Assembly (NCBI RefSeq): GCF_002014825.1
Contig: NZ_MUYU01000005.1
Span: forward strand, 1 to 64,000
Direction of reading: 5' to 3'
Source of the DNA: Moraxella pluranimalium
Lineage (GTDB): Bacteria; Pseudomonadota; Gammaproteobacteria; Pseudomonadales; Moraxellaceae
DNA: 64,000 nucleotides
Made by a program: the position numbers and the translations under genes. Positions 30,326-39,499 of the stretch are shown here, one piece after another (positions within the stretch are counted from its first letter, which is position 1; each line of letters starts with the position of its first letter). The notes below the pieces were generated by a model. That model did not search any database. It saw only the letters and a list, made by a program, of their open reading frames with translations, and was not told the origin of the DNA.

Positions 30326-30619
30326 TCAAGGATACGGTACTGTATTTGCCTGATATTCTGGATTTTTTTCAATAAATGCACGCACCATTGGGCAAACAGG
30401 TTTGACCTTTAGGCCTTTGGCTTGAGCATCATCTAAAATGGTTTTGATTAAAAATTTAGCAATACCACGACCGCCTAACTCTTTAGGCACTTCGGTGTGG
30501 GTGTAGGCAATACCACCATCAAACAATTCATAATCTTCAAACGCCACAAAGCCGCCAACATGAATCTCAAAACGGCTCAGCTCTTTATTGTCAATCACGG
30601 TATAGGGTGTGTCTGTCAT
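30326..30619 (-). CDS. small GNAT-like N-acetyltransferase (YjdJ type)
   Basis: The protein is 97 aa, the length of the compact Gcn5-like family (PF14542). It shows YTHTEVPKELGGRGIAKFLIKTILDDAQAKGLKVKPVCPMVRAFIEKNPEY, with the acetyl-CoA loop at GGRGIA (positions about 52-57). Substrates of this family are unknown. AGGATAA precedes the ATG. It starts 23 bp after the glutathione S-transferase stop codon and is probably the second gene of that operon. Confidence 0.88.
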   Translation of the reverse strand: MTDTPYTVIDNKELSRFEIHVGGFVAFEDYELFDGGIAYTHTEVPKELGGRGIAKFLIKTILDDAQAKGLKVKPVCPMVRAFIEKNPEYQANTVPYP

Positions 30620-30642
30620 GAGTTATCCTGATATGATTTGCC

Positions 30643-31257
30643 CTAAGGTTGCAAGCCTTCTTGGGCTAGCACTGATTTTACGCCTGCATTTTCGCCAATA
30701 CGCTGATAAAACGGCTCTAAATTTGCCAATTCGCTGTAGTCAATTTTTAAGCCTTTGCACCAACGCAGCAGTACATATAAATACACATCAGCTACAGAAA
30801 TATTTTCAGCCAAATAATCTTGCGTCTCAAGGCGAGTGTTGGCTTGGGCAAGCATACGCAAAATTTCACTACGTGCATGAGTTTGCATATCGGCTTTAAA
30901 CCCTTCATCTTGTACATAATCAGGTAAATGGAATAATGGTGAGAAGGCTTTATGCACATCGCCATTTAAAAAAGTTAGCCAACGCATTGCTGTTGCACGA
31001 CCCTCAGCCGTACGACTACCAAATAGTTTGGCTTCTGGGAATTTTTCATCTAAATAGCTTAGAATAGCAACATTTTGCGGTAACACAAACTCATCATCAA
31101 CCAATAAAGGGACTGCCCCTTGTGGGTTTAAAGATAAATATTCAGGCGTTTTGGTATCAGCAAGTTTCATCGCCTCTGCGTCATATTCCGCCCCAGTCCA
31201 TTCAAGTGCGGTGTGTGGCACAAGTGAACACGCACCAGCCATATAATAAAGTTTCAT
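30643..31257 (-). CDS. glutathione S-transferase
   Basis: The protein is 204 aa and resembles the beta-class bacterial GSTs. It starts MKLYYMAGACSLVPHTALEWTG, with the beta-class Cys10 in GACSLVPH. The cis-Pro loop is PQGAVPLLVDD (about residue 50), and the helical C-terminal domain has DYLAENISVADVYLYVLLRW (N-capping box). It would conjugate glutathione to electrophiles. AGGATAAT lies upstream. The LysR gene is divergent, with site G between. Confidence 0.92.
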   Translation of the reverse strand: MKLYYMAGACSLVPHTALEWTGAEYDAEAMKLADTKTPEYLSLNPQGAVPLLVDDEFVLPQNVAILSYLDEKFPEAKLFGSRTAEGRATAMRWLTFLNGDVHKAFSPLFHLPDYVQDEGFKADMQTHARSEILRMLAQANTRLETQDYLAENISVADVYLYVLLRWCKGLKIDYSELANLEPFYQRIGENAGVKSVLAQEGLQP

Positions 31258-31371
31258 AAGATTATCCTATAATAAAATTTAAATAATAAATTTAACCAAA
31301 ATTTGCTTTGGTATCAAGCGTGTGGTTGTGCCATTATACATATTGCAAAAAATAGAATAAGTATTAAAATA

Positions 31372-31401
31372 GCAACTTAAAGTTCCATTATTGGAACAAT
31401 C
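31372..31401. promoter_or_regulatory. operator-like site G in the gst/LysR gap
   Basis: This is the third member of the trio, and it contains the perfect palindrome GTTCCATTATTGGAAC. A LysR-type regulator commonly binds such a dyad between itself and a divergent target gene. Confidence 0.6.
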
Positions 31402-31431
31402 ATCCTATTTCATCAGCTGTAATCATCCATC

Positions 31432-32325
31432 ATGCCAACTTCAAAATCAATCAAAAAAGTGGATCTAAACGACATTAAGCTGTTCGTCTCGGTCGTCCAA
31501 GCAGGCAGCCTAACTCGAGCATCCGAACTGCTTGATATCCCAAAATCGCACATCAGTCGCCATCTGACCGAGCTTGAAAATAGTCTTGGTACGACGCTGA
31601 TGGATCGGGGTCGGCGTGGTATTGTGCTCAATGAATTGGGGTTGCGGTTTTTGCACAATGCCCAAGAGATGCTACGACTTGCCCAAATCGCCATTGATGA
31701 TGTTCAGGATAACTTACAAAAGCCCAGTGGCTTACTGCGACTATCGGTCTCGACAGAAGTGGGTCGTGGCTTTTTGATGCACCATCTTCCTGAGTATTTT
31801 CGCCGTTATCCCGATGTGAATTTGCAAGTTCAGATTGATAATCGTAAAGTCAATATGATCCAAGATGGCATTGATATCGCTTTGAGAATCGGCAGTGCTG
31901 ATAGTGATAATGTGGTGGCACGCAAGCTGTTTGATATTGAGCTGGGCTTGTTTGCATCCAAGTCGTATATTGATGCACATGGTATGCCAAGCAGTCCGCA
32001 TGAGCTGTATGGGCATACGCTACTGCATAAATATGATGGGCCGGATTGGGCGTTTTGGTGCGACCATCATTTGGTGCGTATCGATGGGCAATATCGCCTA
32101 AGCTGTAATGACTTTAATCTTGTGGGGCAGATGGTGTCCGATGGGCTCGGTATTGGGCTGCTGCCTTGTTTTGATAATATGATTCGTGCTGATTGGGTAC
32201 GATTGTTACCACAGTGGCAGATTGATAGCGTGCCACTGTATGTGGTGTATTACAAAAATCGTGGCGCAGTGCCGACGGTGCGTAGCATGGTGGAGTTTTT
32301 GGTGTCTGTGGCAAAAGCTGTGTAA
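31432..32325 (+). CDS. LysR family transcriptional regulator
   Basis: The protein is 297 aa. The winged helix-turn-helix lies at about residues 12-70 (IKLFVSVVQAGSLTRASELLDIPKSHISRHLTELENSLG), followed by the periplasmic-binding-like effector domain. It is close in style to the CrgA/AaeR-like regulators. It is divergent from gst, with the dyad GTTCCATTATTGGAAC between them. I infer it controls gst and the acetyltransferase, and perhaps the pirin and hemerythrin genes that have related sites. The ligand is unknown. Confidence 0.92.
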   Translation: MPTSKSIKKVDLNDIKLFVSVVQAGSLTRASELLDIPKSHISRHLTELENSLGTTLMDRGRRGIVLNELGLRFLHNAQEMLRLAQIAIDDVQDNLQKPSGLLRLSVSTEVGRGFLMHHLPEYFRRYPDVNLQVQIDNRKVNMIQDGIDIALRIGSADSDNVVARKLFDIELGLFASKSYIDAHGMPSSPHELYGHTLLHKYDGPDWAFWCDHHLVRIDGQYRLSCNDFNLVGQMVSDGLGIGLLPCFDNMIRADWVRLLPQWQIDSVPLYVVYYKNRGAVPTVRSMVEFLVSVAKAV

Positions 32326-32329
32326 AAAA

Positions 32330-32353
32330 ACGCTTGGCAAATAACCAAGCGTA
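32330..32353 (-). terminator. hairpin after the LysR gene
   Basis: ACGCTTGG and CCAAGCGT form an 8-bp stem, with a T7 run only on the minus strand. It may end antisense transcription or be part of a two-hairpin terminator block with the one at 32474. Confidence 0.5.
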
Positions 32354-32473
32354 TGCGATGCCAGCTAGTGCGCCAAAGATGGCATCCACCGTAGCATCAA
32401 AATCCTATATCGCCATGCATGGCTACGCTCGTGCGTGTCTAATCTTAGGCTAAGTCAAAAAGCACAGATAGTC

Positions 32474-32506
32474 AAAAACGCTCCAGCAGTACTGAAGCGT
32501 TTTTTT
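32474..32506. terminator. bidirectional terminator beside the glycosyltransferase gene
   Basis: AAAACGCT and AGCGTTTT flank a 13-nt loop, with T7 on the plus side and T5 on the minus side. It lies 20 bp past the N-glycosyltransferase stop codon. Confidence 0.75.
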
Positions 32507-32527
32507 GTGATGACAAGCTAAAGCGGA

Positions 32528-34591
32528 TTAGGCGTCGGTCTTTTTACGACGAGTGGTGGTTTTCTTTGGCTTGTCAGCAGCTGTCTTGGTTGCCGTGCTT
32601 TTGGTTGCTTTTTTGGCAGGGGCTTTTTTGACAGCTTTGTCATCTGCTTTATCGCTAGTTTTGGCGTCTGCTGATTTTTTTGCCGCAGGTTTTTTAGCGG
32701 CTTTGGTCGCAGGGGTATCATCAAGCAGACCTTTTTCGGCGACTTTTGCCAATAGCACTTCGCCCATTGGTTTTGGATTGCCGGTAAATAGCGTTGATAG
32801 GCCGTTATTTTCGATGATATGACGGCGTAGTGCCAGACGCTCTTCGTGGTTTTCGGCTAGGCGGATGGCACGCTCAACATACTCATCAGCGGTATTGGCG
32901 ATGAGCCATTCAGGTAGTCCTAGACGACCAAATAGACCTTCGTCGATGTGCTCATGCACTTCAGGGCCGGTTTTGCAGACACCCACCAAGCCAAGCGTTA
33001 CCATATCAATGATACCGTTGGTATTGCCAAATGGGAATGGGTTCACCATCATATCGCACTGATGTAGGATACCTAGATATTGATGATATGGGGTGTGTGG
33101 ATGTGCTGTTGCACTATCACCTAGGTATGACTTGATAAAACGCTCGACATACGGATGGGTGATACCTGATGACTGACCTAGGGCAAAGTGGAAGTGCACT
33201 TTGACTTTGGCACGGTCACGGATGGTTTGTAGTGCTTTTAGGAAATATGGGTTTAGCTTCATTGTGGTTGACGCGATACCGATATTCACCACTTCAGGAT
33301 TTTCACGCAGGCGATACTCGACTGAATTTGGCGCTAGTGCTGATGGCACATACGGTAGTGCATCTTTTGGTAGGCGAAGTAGCGTTTCGCTAAAGCAGTC
33401 TTCTGAGCCGACATAATCATCTTCGACGATGACATAGTCAATAAACGGCGAGTGCGTCGTGCCCGGATGACCCAGTGCGACACTTTGGATTGGTGCGATT
33501 TGGGTATTGCTTAGGAAAATCGTGGTCAAATCCATGCCGATGCTTGGCATATACAGCACAGCAGGCTCAAGCTTTTCAGCATAATCTTTGACAGCGTTTA
33601 GCTTATCAAAAATGCTGTTTTGGTTAAGCAGATGGAACTCATCAAAGACATCACGGCCTGCTTGATCCACAGCTTCACCACCAAAGCCAACAATGTGGAA
33701 TAGCTCACGAGCAGCGATCATTGAAGTTGAGTGCGTGCGATAGATTGAGTGCGCTGAATGGAAGTGCTCAAGCACGACGAACATCACAGGCTTGCCATTG
33801 GTGCGACCAATCTTCTTGACATCACGATCTGCCCAGCCGCTGGCTAGTAGGTGCTTACGAATCACGGCATTGAGCGATTCTTTGACACGGTGCTTGTCGG
33901 CATCGACATCATAGCTACAGTGCATATAGACATCGTGGCTGATGGCTGATGGTAGGGTATTTAGGTTTTCGAATGTTTTTAGTTTTTCTGGGAACCATTT
34001 TAGGACAGCGGCACGCTTGGTGAATGATGATTCAGTACCGATAAAGCGTGGTGACTGTAGGGCAAAGCATAGCGATGCGCACAGTGATGGGTTTAGATTC
34101 CATAGAACATCAAGGTTGAGCGGAACATTGGATTCCATCGTGTATAGGATACAAAAACGCTTGATGGCTTCGATATTGTTCGGTAGGTGAATCTCAAGCG
34201 GACGCTCTGGGTTTGGATTTGGGTTGGCGTCATAAGTCTTTAGAATATGGTCAGCATTGACATAAGGCGAGCTGGCAAAAATCAGACCCAACCAGCGGTG
34301 CAAGGTCATAAAGCGATTAAAACCGCCTTCGGTGATGCTAAAGTTATTTTTGGCATCAAATAGCTCGGTGACAGCCGATGCCACACGAGTTGCAAAATGC
34401 ACCACGCGCTCTTGTTCTGAGAAATTTAGCTGTTGTGGGTAGTTGCATTCGATTTGGTGGATGCCACCGAACTGATTATCCAGACTGCCTAGGATATCAA
34501 GCAATTCATTGCAAGACACTTCAAAATCTTTTTTTGCGACCGCTTGTTCAAAGCGGATAACACTGGCTTGTTTGTTTTGAGACATGGTCAT
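32528..34591 (-). CDS. ngt: HMW1C-type N-glycosyltransferase (GT41)
   Basis: The protein is 687 aa. The core matches Haemophilus HMW1C and Actinobacillus NGT in sequence style: an all-helical N-terminal domain, then VEDDYVGSEDCFSETLLRLP near residue 395, HFHFALGQSSG near 470 and MMVNPFPFGNTNGIID near 517 in the GT-B nucleotide-sugar part. These cytoplasmic enzymes add glucose to Asn in N-X-S/T sequons of surface adhesins. The core ends near residue 625; the remaining 60 residues are a Lys/Ala/Thr-rich tail (AAKKPAAKKS...TTRRKKTDA) unlike the usual family. ATG 34591 or 34585 could start it. Two sequon-rich adhesins lie 6 kb away. Confidence 0.92.
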   Translation of the reverse strand: MTMSQNKQASVIRFEQAVAKKDFEVSCNELLDILGSLDNQFGGIHQIECNYPQQLNFSEQERVVHFATRVASAVTELFDAKNNFSITEGGFNRFMTLHRWLGLIFASSPYVNADHILKTYDANPNPNPERPLEIHLPNNIEAIKRFCILYTMESNVPLNLDVLWNLNPSLCASLCFALQSPRFIGTESSFTKRAAVLKWFPEKLKTFENLNTLPSAISHDVYMHCSYDVDADKHRVKESLNAVIRKHLLASGWADRDVKKIGRTNGKPVMFVVLEHFHSAHSIYRTHSTSMIAARELFHIVGFGGEAVDQAGRDVFDEFHLLNQNSIFDKLNAVKDYAEKLEPAVLYMPSIGMDLTTIFLSNTQIAPIQSVALGHPGTTHSPFIDYVIVEDDYVGSEDCFSETLLRLPKDALPYVPSALAPNSVEYRLRENPEVVNIGIASTTMKLNPYFLKALQTIRDRAKVKVHFHFALGQSSGITHPYVERFIKSYLGDSATAHPHTPYHQYLGILHQCDMMVNPFPFGNTNGIIDMVTLGLVGVCKTGPEVHEHIDEGLFGRLGLPEWLIANTADEYVERAIRLAENHEERLALRRHIIENNGLSTLFTGNPKPMGEVLLAKVAEKGLLDDTPATKAAKKPAAKKSADAKTSDKADDKAVKKAPAKKATKSTATKTAADKPKKTTTRRKKTDA

Positions 34592-35010
34592 ACTCGATTA
34601 GTAAAAATAAAAACTATCCATCACCCTAGATGGATATTCGGTCAAAAATTAGACATATTATAATCATTTTTTTATTCAAAAACAGATGTTTCTACACAAT
34701 AACAAAATAAAAAACAAAAACACAACAGATGATGTGCTGTTTGCACTTGATTTGTCATATGGATAAGGAATTTATCTTAAGGTTATGCCTGATGTTTTTG
34801 GCGTTTGACCTAGCTATGACCCAAAAATCTTATGCATGAGCAATCCGCAATTCATAAAAAACATCATATAAATTAATAAGTTATCAATATTTTGGTGATT
34901 TTTTGCCAAAAAATTATTTGGCTTAAGCTAAATTTAAGCTTGCCATGATTAAATATGCGCATCAGCACAGCACGGCTCAATGAATGGTTGGTGATTTGGC
35001 TTATCATGGC
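34592..35010. other. intergenic region, AT-rich, no gene seen
   Basis: This gap lies between divergent genes (glycosyltransferase to the left, YgiW-like gene to the right). It contains A-rich runs around 34710 and scattered -10-like TATAAT sequences (34657-34662), but no ORF or RNA signature that I can support. Confidence 0.5.
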
Positions 35011-35063
35011 ATTGATAAATAGCATCGATAAATGGCTTTTGATAAATGACCTTGATAAATAAT
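35011..35063. repeat. four direct repeats of GATAAAT
   Basis: GATAAAT occurs at 35014, 35027, 35041 and 35054, a spacing of 13-14 bp, most copies as TTGATAAAT. The array ends about 50 bp before the YgiW-like start and could bind a regulator in tandem. Confidence 0.65.
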
Positions 35064-35114
35064 CAGTTGAGCAGTTGCTGTTAGCACGAATTTGATAACA
35101 CGATGGAGTAACCG

Positions 35115-35486
35115 ATGAAATTTGCAACCAAACTATCAATTGCACTACTGAGCCTAAGCACTGTATTTTCGACTGTCGCACTGGCAGATGATGACCGTGA
35201 CGATAATCGCCGTAGCACACAAGTACAAGCCAAGGCAGTCAATACTGTTGCAGCTGCCAAATCATCAGTGGATAACACACGAGTGAATGTCACTGGCAAA
35301 ATCGTCCGCAGTCTAGGAAATGAAAAATACGAACTGCAAGACAGCACAGGCAAAATCCGTGTAGAAATTGACAGCGATGATTATGGTCGTGCGCAGTTGG
35401 TGGGCAAGACAGTCACTATCGCTGGTGAGGTTGATGTCAGCCGTAGCGGTCGAGAGATTGATGCCAAATCGGTAAGTATTCGTTAA
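35115..35486 (+). CDS. YgiW/YdeI family periplasmic stress protein (BOF fold)
   Basis: The protein is 123 aa. A Sec signal peptide, MKFATKLSIALLSLSTVFSTVALA, is cleaved after ALA about residue 24. An OB-type (BOF) domain follows: VNVTGKIVRSLGNEKYELQDSTGKIRVEIDSDDY and LVGKTVTIAGEVDVS. Family members sit in the periplasm and help tolerate peroxide, cadmium or cationic peptides. GATGGAG lies before the ATG. The next gene encodes a lipoprotein with the same fold. Confidence 0.88.
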   Translation: MKFATKLSIALLSLSTVFSTVALADDDRDDNRRSTQVQAKAVNTVAAAKSSVDNTRVNVTGKIVRSLGNEKYELQDSTGKIRVEIDSDDYGRAQLVGKTVTIAGEVDVSRSGREIDAKSVSIR

Positions 35487-35639
35487 TGATTTAAACAATC
35501 AAATAAACCAGTGTAAAAAATCAAACAGACAAACCGACACTGATTTGCTACACTAAGCATCATCCAATTACTACATCACAAGCTTGTCTTGGATGAGTTA
35601 TGATTTAATTTGTATAAACCAAAAAAAGTTGAAGTTATT

Positions 35640-36110
35640 ATGAAAAAATTTATCGCATTGAGCGCACTATCAGGTGCTGTACTACTAACTGCTTGTAGCA
35701 ATATGAGCCAACAAAAAACCGGCGAAGTGGTGTTGCCACAAACCCAAGCCCAACCTGTTGCACAAACCGCCACCGCCCAAAACGTGGTAACGCAATCTGC
35801 ACCAGTCAATGCATCACAAGCCATCAATGAGCACGCCGTCGCCAACCAAATCCGTACGGTCGCAAGCCTATCCGACCTGCGTGATGAGACGATGGTACGC
35901 CTACAGGGTAAAATCACCAAAGCACTACATGATGAGAAATATGAATTCACTGATGCAACTGGCACGGTTGTTGTCGAGATTGATGATAAAGATTGGCAAG
36001 GTCGCAGCGTGACCAATGCCGATGTGATTACCATCGTTGGCGAGCTGGATATTGATTATATGCCAACCAAGCGACTAAAAGTTGATGTCGATATGGTAGA
36101 GTACCGCTAA
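35640..36110 (+). CDS. BOF-fold lipoprotein, paralogue of the preceding gene
   Basis: The protein is 156 aa from ATG 35640. The lipoprotein signal MKKFIALSALSGAVLLTAC has lipobox LTAC, Cys19. A linker rich in Gln, Ala and Val (residues 20-75) leads to a BOF domain: VRLQGKITKALHDEKYEFTDATGTVVVEIDDKDW and ADVITIVGELDIDYMPTKRLKVD. It appears to be a membrane-tethered version of the YgiW-like protein just upstream, probably by duplication. Confidence 0.85.
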   Translation: MKKFIALSALSGAVLLTACSNMSQQKTGEVVLPQTQAQPVAQTATAQNVVTQSAPVNASQAINEHAVANQIRTVASLSDLRDETMVRLQGKITKALHDEKYEFTDATGTVVVEIDDKDWQGRSVTNADVITIVGELDIDYMPTKRLKVDVDMVEYR

Positions 36111-36266
36111 GCATCAATCAGCACAAATGACAAGTTAGTTTATATGGACTGTATATACGGGCTTTAATTTGTATCCCAAAAAGCACAAAATCTATCATGG
36201 TTTTGTGCTTTTATTATTAAGATGCTAAAATAAGATTTTTGTGATCGAAAAAACAAGGGGCTAGGC

Positions 36267-37034
36267 ATGAAAATCATGGGCGATACCATTCCTGCATGGG
36301 TGCTGTGGGGTGCGGTCGTGCTGGCATTTTGTGCAGGATTGCTAAACACCATCGCCTTGATGGGGTTTACGCACGTTTCGGCATCTCATGTGACAGGTAA
36401 CGTCAGTCAGTTTGCTTTATCTTTGCTGGATGGTGACTGGGTGAATATGCGCCTGTTTTTGATTTCGATTGCATCGTTTTGGTTTGGCTCGGTATTATCA
36501 GGCATGATTATTGGCTCAAGTGAGCTTAATATCAACCGTCATTATGGCTATGCGATGTACCTAGAAGCACTGCTGTTATGCCTAAGTCTAGCACTGTATA
36601 TCCATGATAATTATTTTGGGCAGATGATGATTGCGATGGCGTGTGGACTGCAGAACTCGATGGTCGCCACTTATGGCGGTGCGGTCGTGCGTACCACGCA
36701 TTTGACAGGGACGACATCTGACCTTGGAGCGACAGTGGGGAATTGGCTGGTTGGTCGCAAGGTGGATATCAGTAAAGTGGTGCTACACAGTGGGCTATGG
36801 TGGGCGTTTTTTATTGGGGGTTTTGTGGCGGTGTGGCTGTATCGCGAAGTGGGTTATTGGGCGATGTTGTTGCCAATTATGATTATCCTACTTGCGGCGA
36901 CCAGCTATACACAGATGGAGCGTTGGTTTCCAAGCATCGTACGAGTGGCGCGACTCAAACAGCTAAAAAAACTGCGCAAATTTGAGCAGTTGAAAAAATC
37001 AATGCATCGAACGGATGTGGAAATTGATGAGTGA
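36267..37034 (+). CDS. DUF1275 (YoaK) family membrane protein
   Basis: The protein is 255 aa with about six membrane segments. Typical sequence is AFCAGLLNTIALMGFTHVSASHVTGNVSQF near the N-terminus and ACGLQNSMVATYGGAVVRTTHLTGTTSDLG in the middle. The C-terminal 35 residues are basic, with repeated Lys/Leu. The substrate of the family is unknown. AAGGGG precedes the start. It is a single gene. Confidence 0.9.
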   Translation: MKIMGDTIPAWVLWGAVVLAFCAGLLNTIALMGFTHVSASHVTGNVSQFALSLLDGDWVNMRLFLISIASFWFGSVLSGMIIGSSELNINRHYGYAMYLEALLLCLSLALYIHDNYFGQMMIAMACGLQNSMVATYGGAVVRTTHLTGTTSDLGATVGNWLVGRKVDISKVVLHSGLWWAFFIGGFVAVWLYREVGYWAMLLPIMIILLAATSYTQMERWFPSIVRVARLKQLKKLRKFEQLKKSMHRTDVEIDE

Positions 37035-37131
37035 TATAAAATCCTAACACCTATCTTGATGTAATGACAAAGTAATTTTTGTTGTTGCAATAACCTTATC
37101 AAAACTGCGGACTTGCAGCAAGTGGTTGACT

Positions 37132-37404
37132 GTGTTGAATTTGGAATTTGATCCAAAGAAAAATGAGAAAAATATCTCCGAGCGAGGCATTAGCTTTGAG
37201 TTGGTGTATGAATTTGACTGGCAATCAGCATGGATTTGGTAGGATGTCCGTAAAATTTACCCAGAGGTCGGATATTGTGCATTGGGGTATATCAATAGTC
37301 GATTATATGCTCTAGTATTTACCGAGACTGCATTGGGGATTCGTGTAATCAGTCTAAGAAAAGCCAACAGGCGGGAGGTGAAAAAATATGAACAAAATCT
37401 ATAA
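37132..37404 (+). pseudogene. brnT: brnT-like toxin gene with an in-frame stop
   Basis: Translation from GTG 37132 or TTG 37141 gives a BrnT-like protein: LEFDPKKNEKNISERGISFE, then a TAG at 37240-37242, then DVRKIYPEVGYCALGYI and IRVISLRKANRREVKKYEQ, the usual BrnT C-terminus. The remainder is open, and its end overlaps the brnA start by 17 bp, as in BrnTA modules. BrnT is a RelE-fold ribonuclease. The stop splits the protein about one third in, so the toxin is probably inactive. Confidence 0.8.
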
Positions 37405-37651
37405 CCCTGAATTGGTTACTTTGGATAACCCTGAATGGATGGATGAGATGTTTGCACAAGCAAAGCGTGTTGATGAATTGCCATTGTCATTACGTCAAAA
37501 GATTGCTGGTGGCAGACCCAAGCTTGAACAAACTAAGCAATCTGTTACGGTGCGATATGATGCTGAAGTGCTAGAATACTTTCGTGCGACTGGCAAGGGG
37601 TGGCAGACACGCATGAATGATGCGTTAAAAGAGTGGATTGCGGCACATTGA
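37388..37651 (+). CDS. brnA: BrnA family antitoxin
   Basis: The protein is 87 aa. It shows the family C-terminal ribbon-helix-helix core VTVRYDAEVLEYFRATGKGWQTRMNDALKEWI preceded by LPLSLRQKIAGGRPK. BrnA binds BrnT and represses the operon. It overlaps the end of the broken brnT gene and appears intact. Confidence 0.88.
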   Translation: MNKIYNPELVTLDNPEWMDEMFAQAKRVDELPLSLRQKIAGGRPKLEQTKQSVTVRYDAEVLEYFRATGKGWQTRMNDALKEWIAAH

Positions 37652-37689
37652 TGTTCTTGGGTAAGCATAGATAAATTTAAATAGCTGTA

Positions 37690-37729
37690 AAAAAACGAGA
37701 TAGTGCAAATGCAGTATCTCGTTTTTTTT
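37690..37729. terminator. bidirectional terminator
   Basis: AACGAGATA and TATCTCGTT arms surround a 15-nt loop, with A6 and T8 tracts on the two sides. It separates brnA from the convergent folE. Confidence 0.8.
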
Positions 37730-37762
37730 GTGCAAGAATAAATATCAAGTTAATAATGATAC

Positions 37763-38368
37763 TCAGCCAAACGCAGGCGAGCGTCTTGGTACAGCGTCCA
37801 AAAACTCACGGCGAGCATCATGATTGCTGACAAATTCACCCAGCATACTGGTCGTACGAGTGGTGGATTGTTGTTTACCGACACCACGCATCATCATGCA
37901 CATATGGCTGGCATCCATCACCACGGCGACACCACGACAGCCTGTCAGTTCTTCGATGGCGGTAGCGACTTGTTTGGTTAGGTTTTCTTGGATTTGTAGG
38001 CGACGAGCGTACATATCGACGATGCGTGCGACTTTTGATAGGCCAAGCACCTTGCCATTGGGTAGGTAGCCGACGTGAGCCACGCCATAAAATGGCAACA
38101 GATGATGTTCACACAGCGAATAAAATTCGATATTTTGCACCAAAACCAATTCAGGATTATCCGAGTCAAACACCGCATCATTAGCCACGGTCGCTAGGTC
38201 TTGATGATAACCACGAGTCAAGTAGCCAAACGCTTTGGCAGCACGCATCGGCGTATCTAGCAAACCATCACGGCTCAAATCTTCGCCTGATGCACTGATG
38301 ATCTTGGCATAATGTTCAGATAGGACTTCAAAATCGGGTGTAAAGTTTACGGTATCAGAATTTGACAT
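37763..38368 (-). CDS. folE: GTP cyclohydrolase I
   Basis: The protein is 201 aa. The zinc ligands are in [19 protein letters not shown] (about residue 92) and [12 protein letters not shown] (about 163). The [23 protein letters not shown] signature is present. It makes 7,8-dihydroneopterin triphosphate, the first step in folate and queuosine synthesis. folP, a later folate step, is at the end of the window. It is a normal-length enzyme. Confidence 0.96.
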   Translation of the reverse strand: MSNSDTVNFTPDFEVLSEHYAKIISASGEDLSRDGLLDTPMRAAKAFGYLTRGYHQDLATVANDAVFDSDNPELVLVQNIEFYSLCEHHLLPFYGVAHVGYLPNGKVLGLSKVARIVDMYARRLQIQENLTKQVATAIEELTGCRGVAVVMDASHMCMMMRGVGKQQSTTRTTSMLGEFVSNHDARREFLDAVPRRSPAFG

Positions 38369-38608
38369 GGTCTTTGATGAATAATGAATGAAAACAACAT
38401 AGCTTAACGCAAAACGGCAATTTTTTAAAGCCTTTATTGGGATTTATTGTGATTTTTGGGGAAATTTATCACGGCTTGAGCGTGCAGGCGGGGTAGGCTT
38501 GTGATTGTATATTAAGTTTACATCTGTACTAATTTTTCTGCACAATTTCAAAAACCGTGCTATAATGAGCCAAATTTTCCCTAATTTCACCCACAAAGGA
38601 TCAAACCC

Positions 38609-39430
38609 ATGCTACTAAAAGGTCAGCGTTTTGTTGTCACTGGTATCGCCAGTAAACTGTCTATCGCTTGGGCGATTGCAGAGAGCCTACACCGTGAAGG
38701 TGCGGAGCTGATTTTGACTTATCCAAATGACAAAATCAAAAAGCGTGTCGATATGGCAGCCGAAGCATTCAACGCCACAGCCGTGATTGAGTGTGATGTC
38801 GCATCAGATGAGTCTATCGCCGCTTGCTTTGAAGAAGTGGCGAAGCACTGGGGTAATGGCGATGATCGTGGTGTCAATGGTATCGTACACGCCATTGGCT
38901 TTGCACCTGCAGATCAGCTTGATGGCGACTTTACCAGTGCGACCACTCGTGAAGGCAGCCAAATCGCGCACGACATCTCAAGCTACAGCTTTGTGGCACT
39001 TGCCAAAGCAGGTCGTGAACTGCTTGCTGCTCGTCAAGGCTCACTATTGACTCTAACCTACGAAGGCAGTATCTCTGTACTACCGAACTACAATGTCATG
39101 GGTATGGCAAAAGCTAGCCTAGAAGCATCGGTACGCTATCTAGCATCATCACTGGGTGGCGAAGGCATCCGTGTCAATGCCATCAGTGCAGGCCCAATCC
39201 GTACCCTAGCAGCGAGCGGTATCAAGTCATTCCGCCGTATGCTCGATGTCAGCGAAAAAATCGCACCGCTACAACGCAATGTCAGCCAAGAAGAAGTGGG
39301 CAACGCCGCCTTATTCCTGCTATCGCCATGGGCGAGTGGTGTGACGGGTGAGATTTTGTTCGTCGATGCAGGCTTTAATACCGTTGCCATCAGTGAGCAA
39401 ATCATGGCAATGGCATCAGATGGCGAATAA
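38609..39430 (+). CDS. fabI: enoyl-ACP reductase FabI
   Basis: The protein is 273 aa. The dinucleotide site is [19 protein letters not shown] (the Gly-X5-Ser-X-Ala form of FabI). The catalytic Tyr and Lys are in [15 protein letters not shown] near residue 158. It performs the NAD(P)H-dependent last step of each fatty-acid elongation round and is the target of triclosan in many bacteria. AAAGGA precedes the start. An insertion sequence has landed directly behind its terminator. Confidence 0.96.
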   Translation: MLLKGQRFVVTGIASKLSIAWAIAESLHREGAELILTYPNDKIKKRVDMAAEAFNATAVIECDVASDESIAACFEEVAKHWGNGDDRGVNGIVHAIGFAPADQLDGDFTSATTREGSQIAHDISSYSFVALAKAGRELLAARQGSLLTLTYEGSISVLPNYNVMGMAKASLEASVRYLASSLGGEGIRVNAISAGPIRTLAASGIKSFRRMLDVSEKIAPLQRNVSQEEVGNAALFLLSPWASGVTGEILFVDAGFNTVAISEQIMAMASDGE

Positions 39431-39471
39431 GACTGATGCGATAGCCTGATGGCTATAAATAGCCACAATAC

Positions 39472-39498
39472 AGCCACAACTTCGGTTGTGGTTTTTTT
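39472..39498 (+). terminator. terminator after fabI
   Basis: CCACAAC, TTCG tetraloop, GTTGTGG, then T7. The IS left end abuts the T run. Confidence 0.85.
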
Positions 39499-39499
39499 A

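Noticed and set aside
32114..32389. 91-codon minus-strand ORF with a hydrophobic start overlapping the LysR gene end
   Set aside because: It is almost fully antisense to a clear LysR gene, and no binding site was found.
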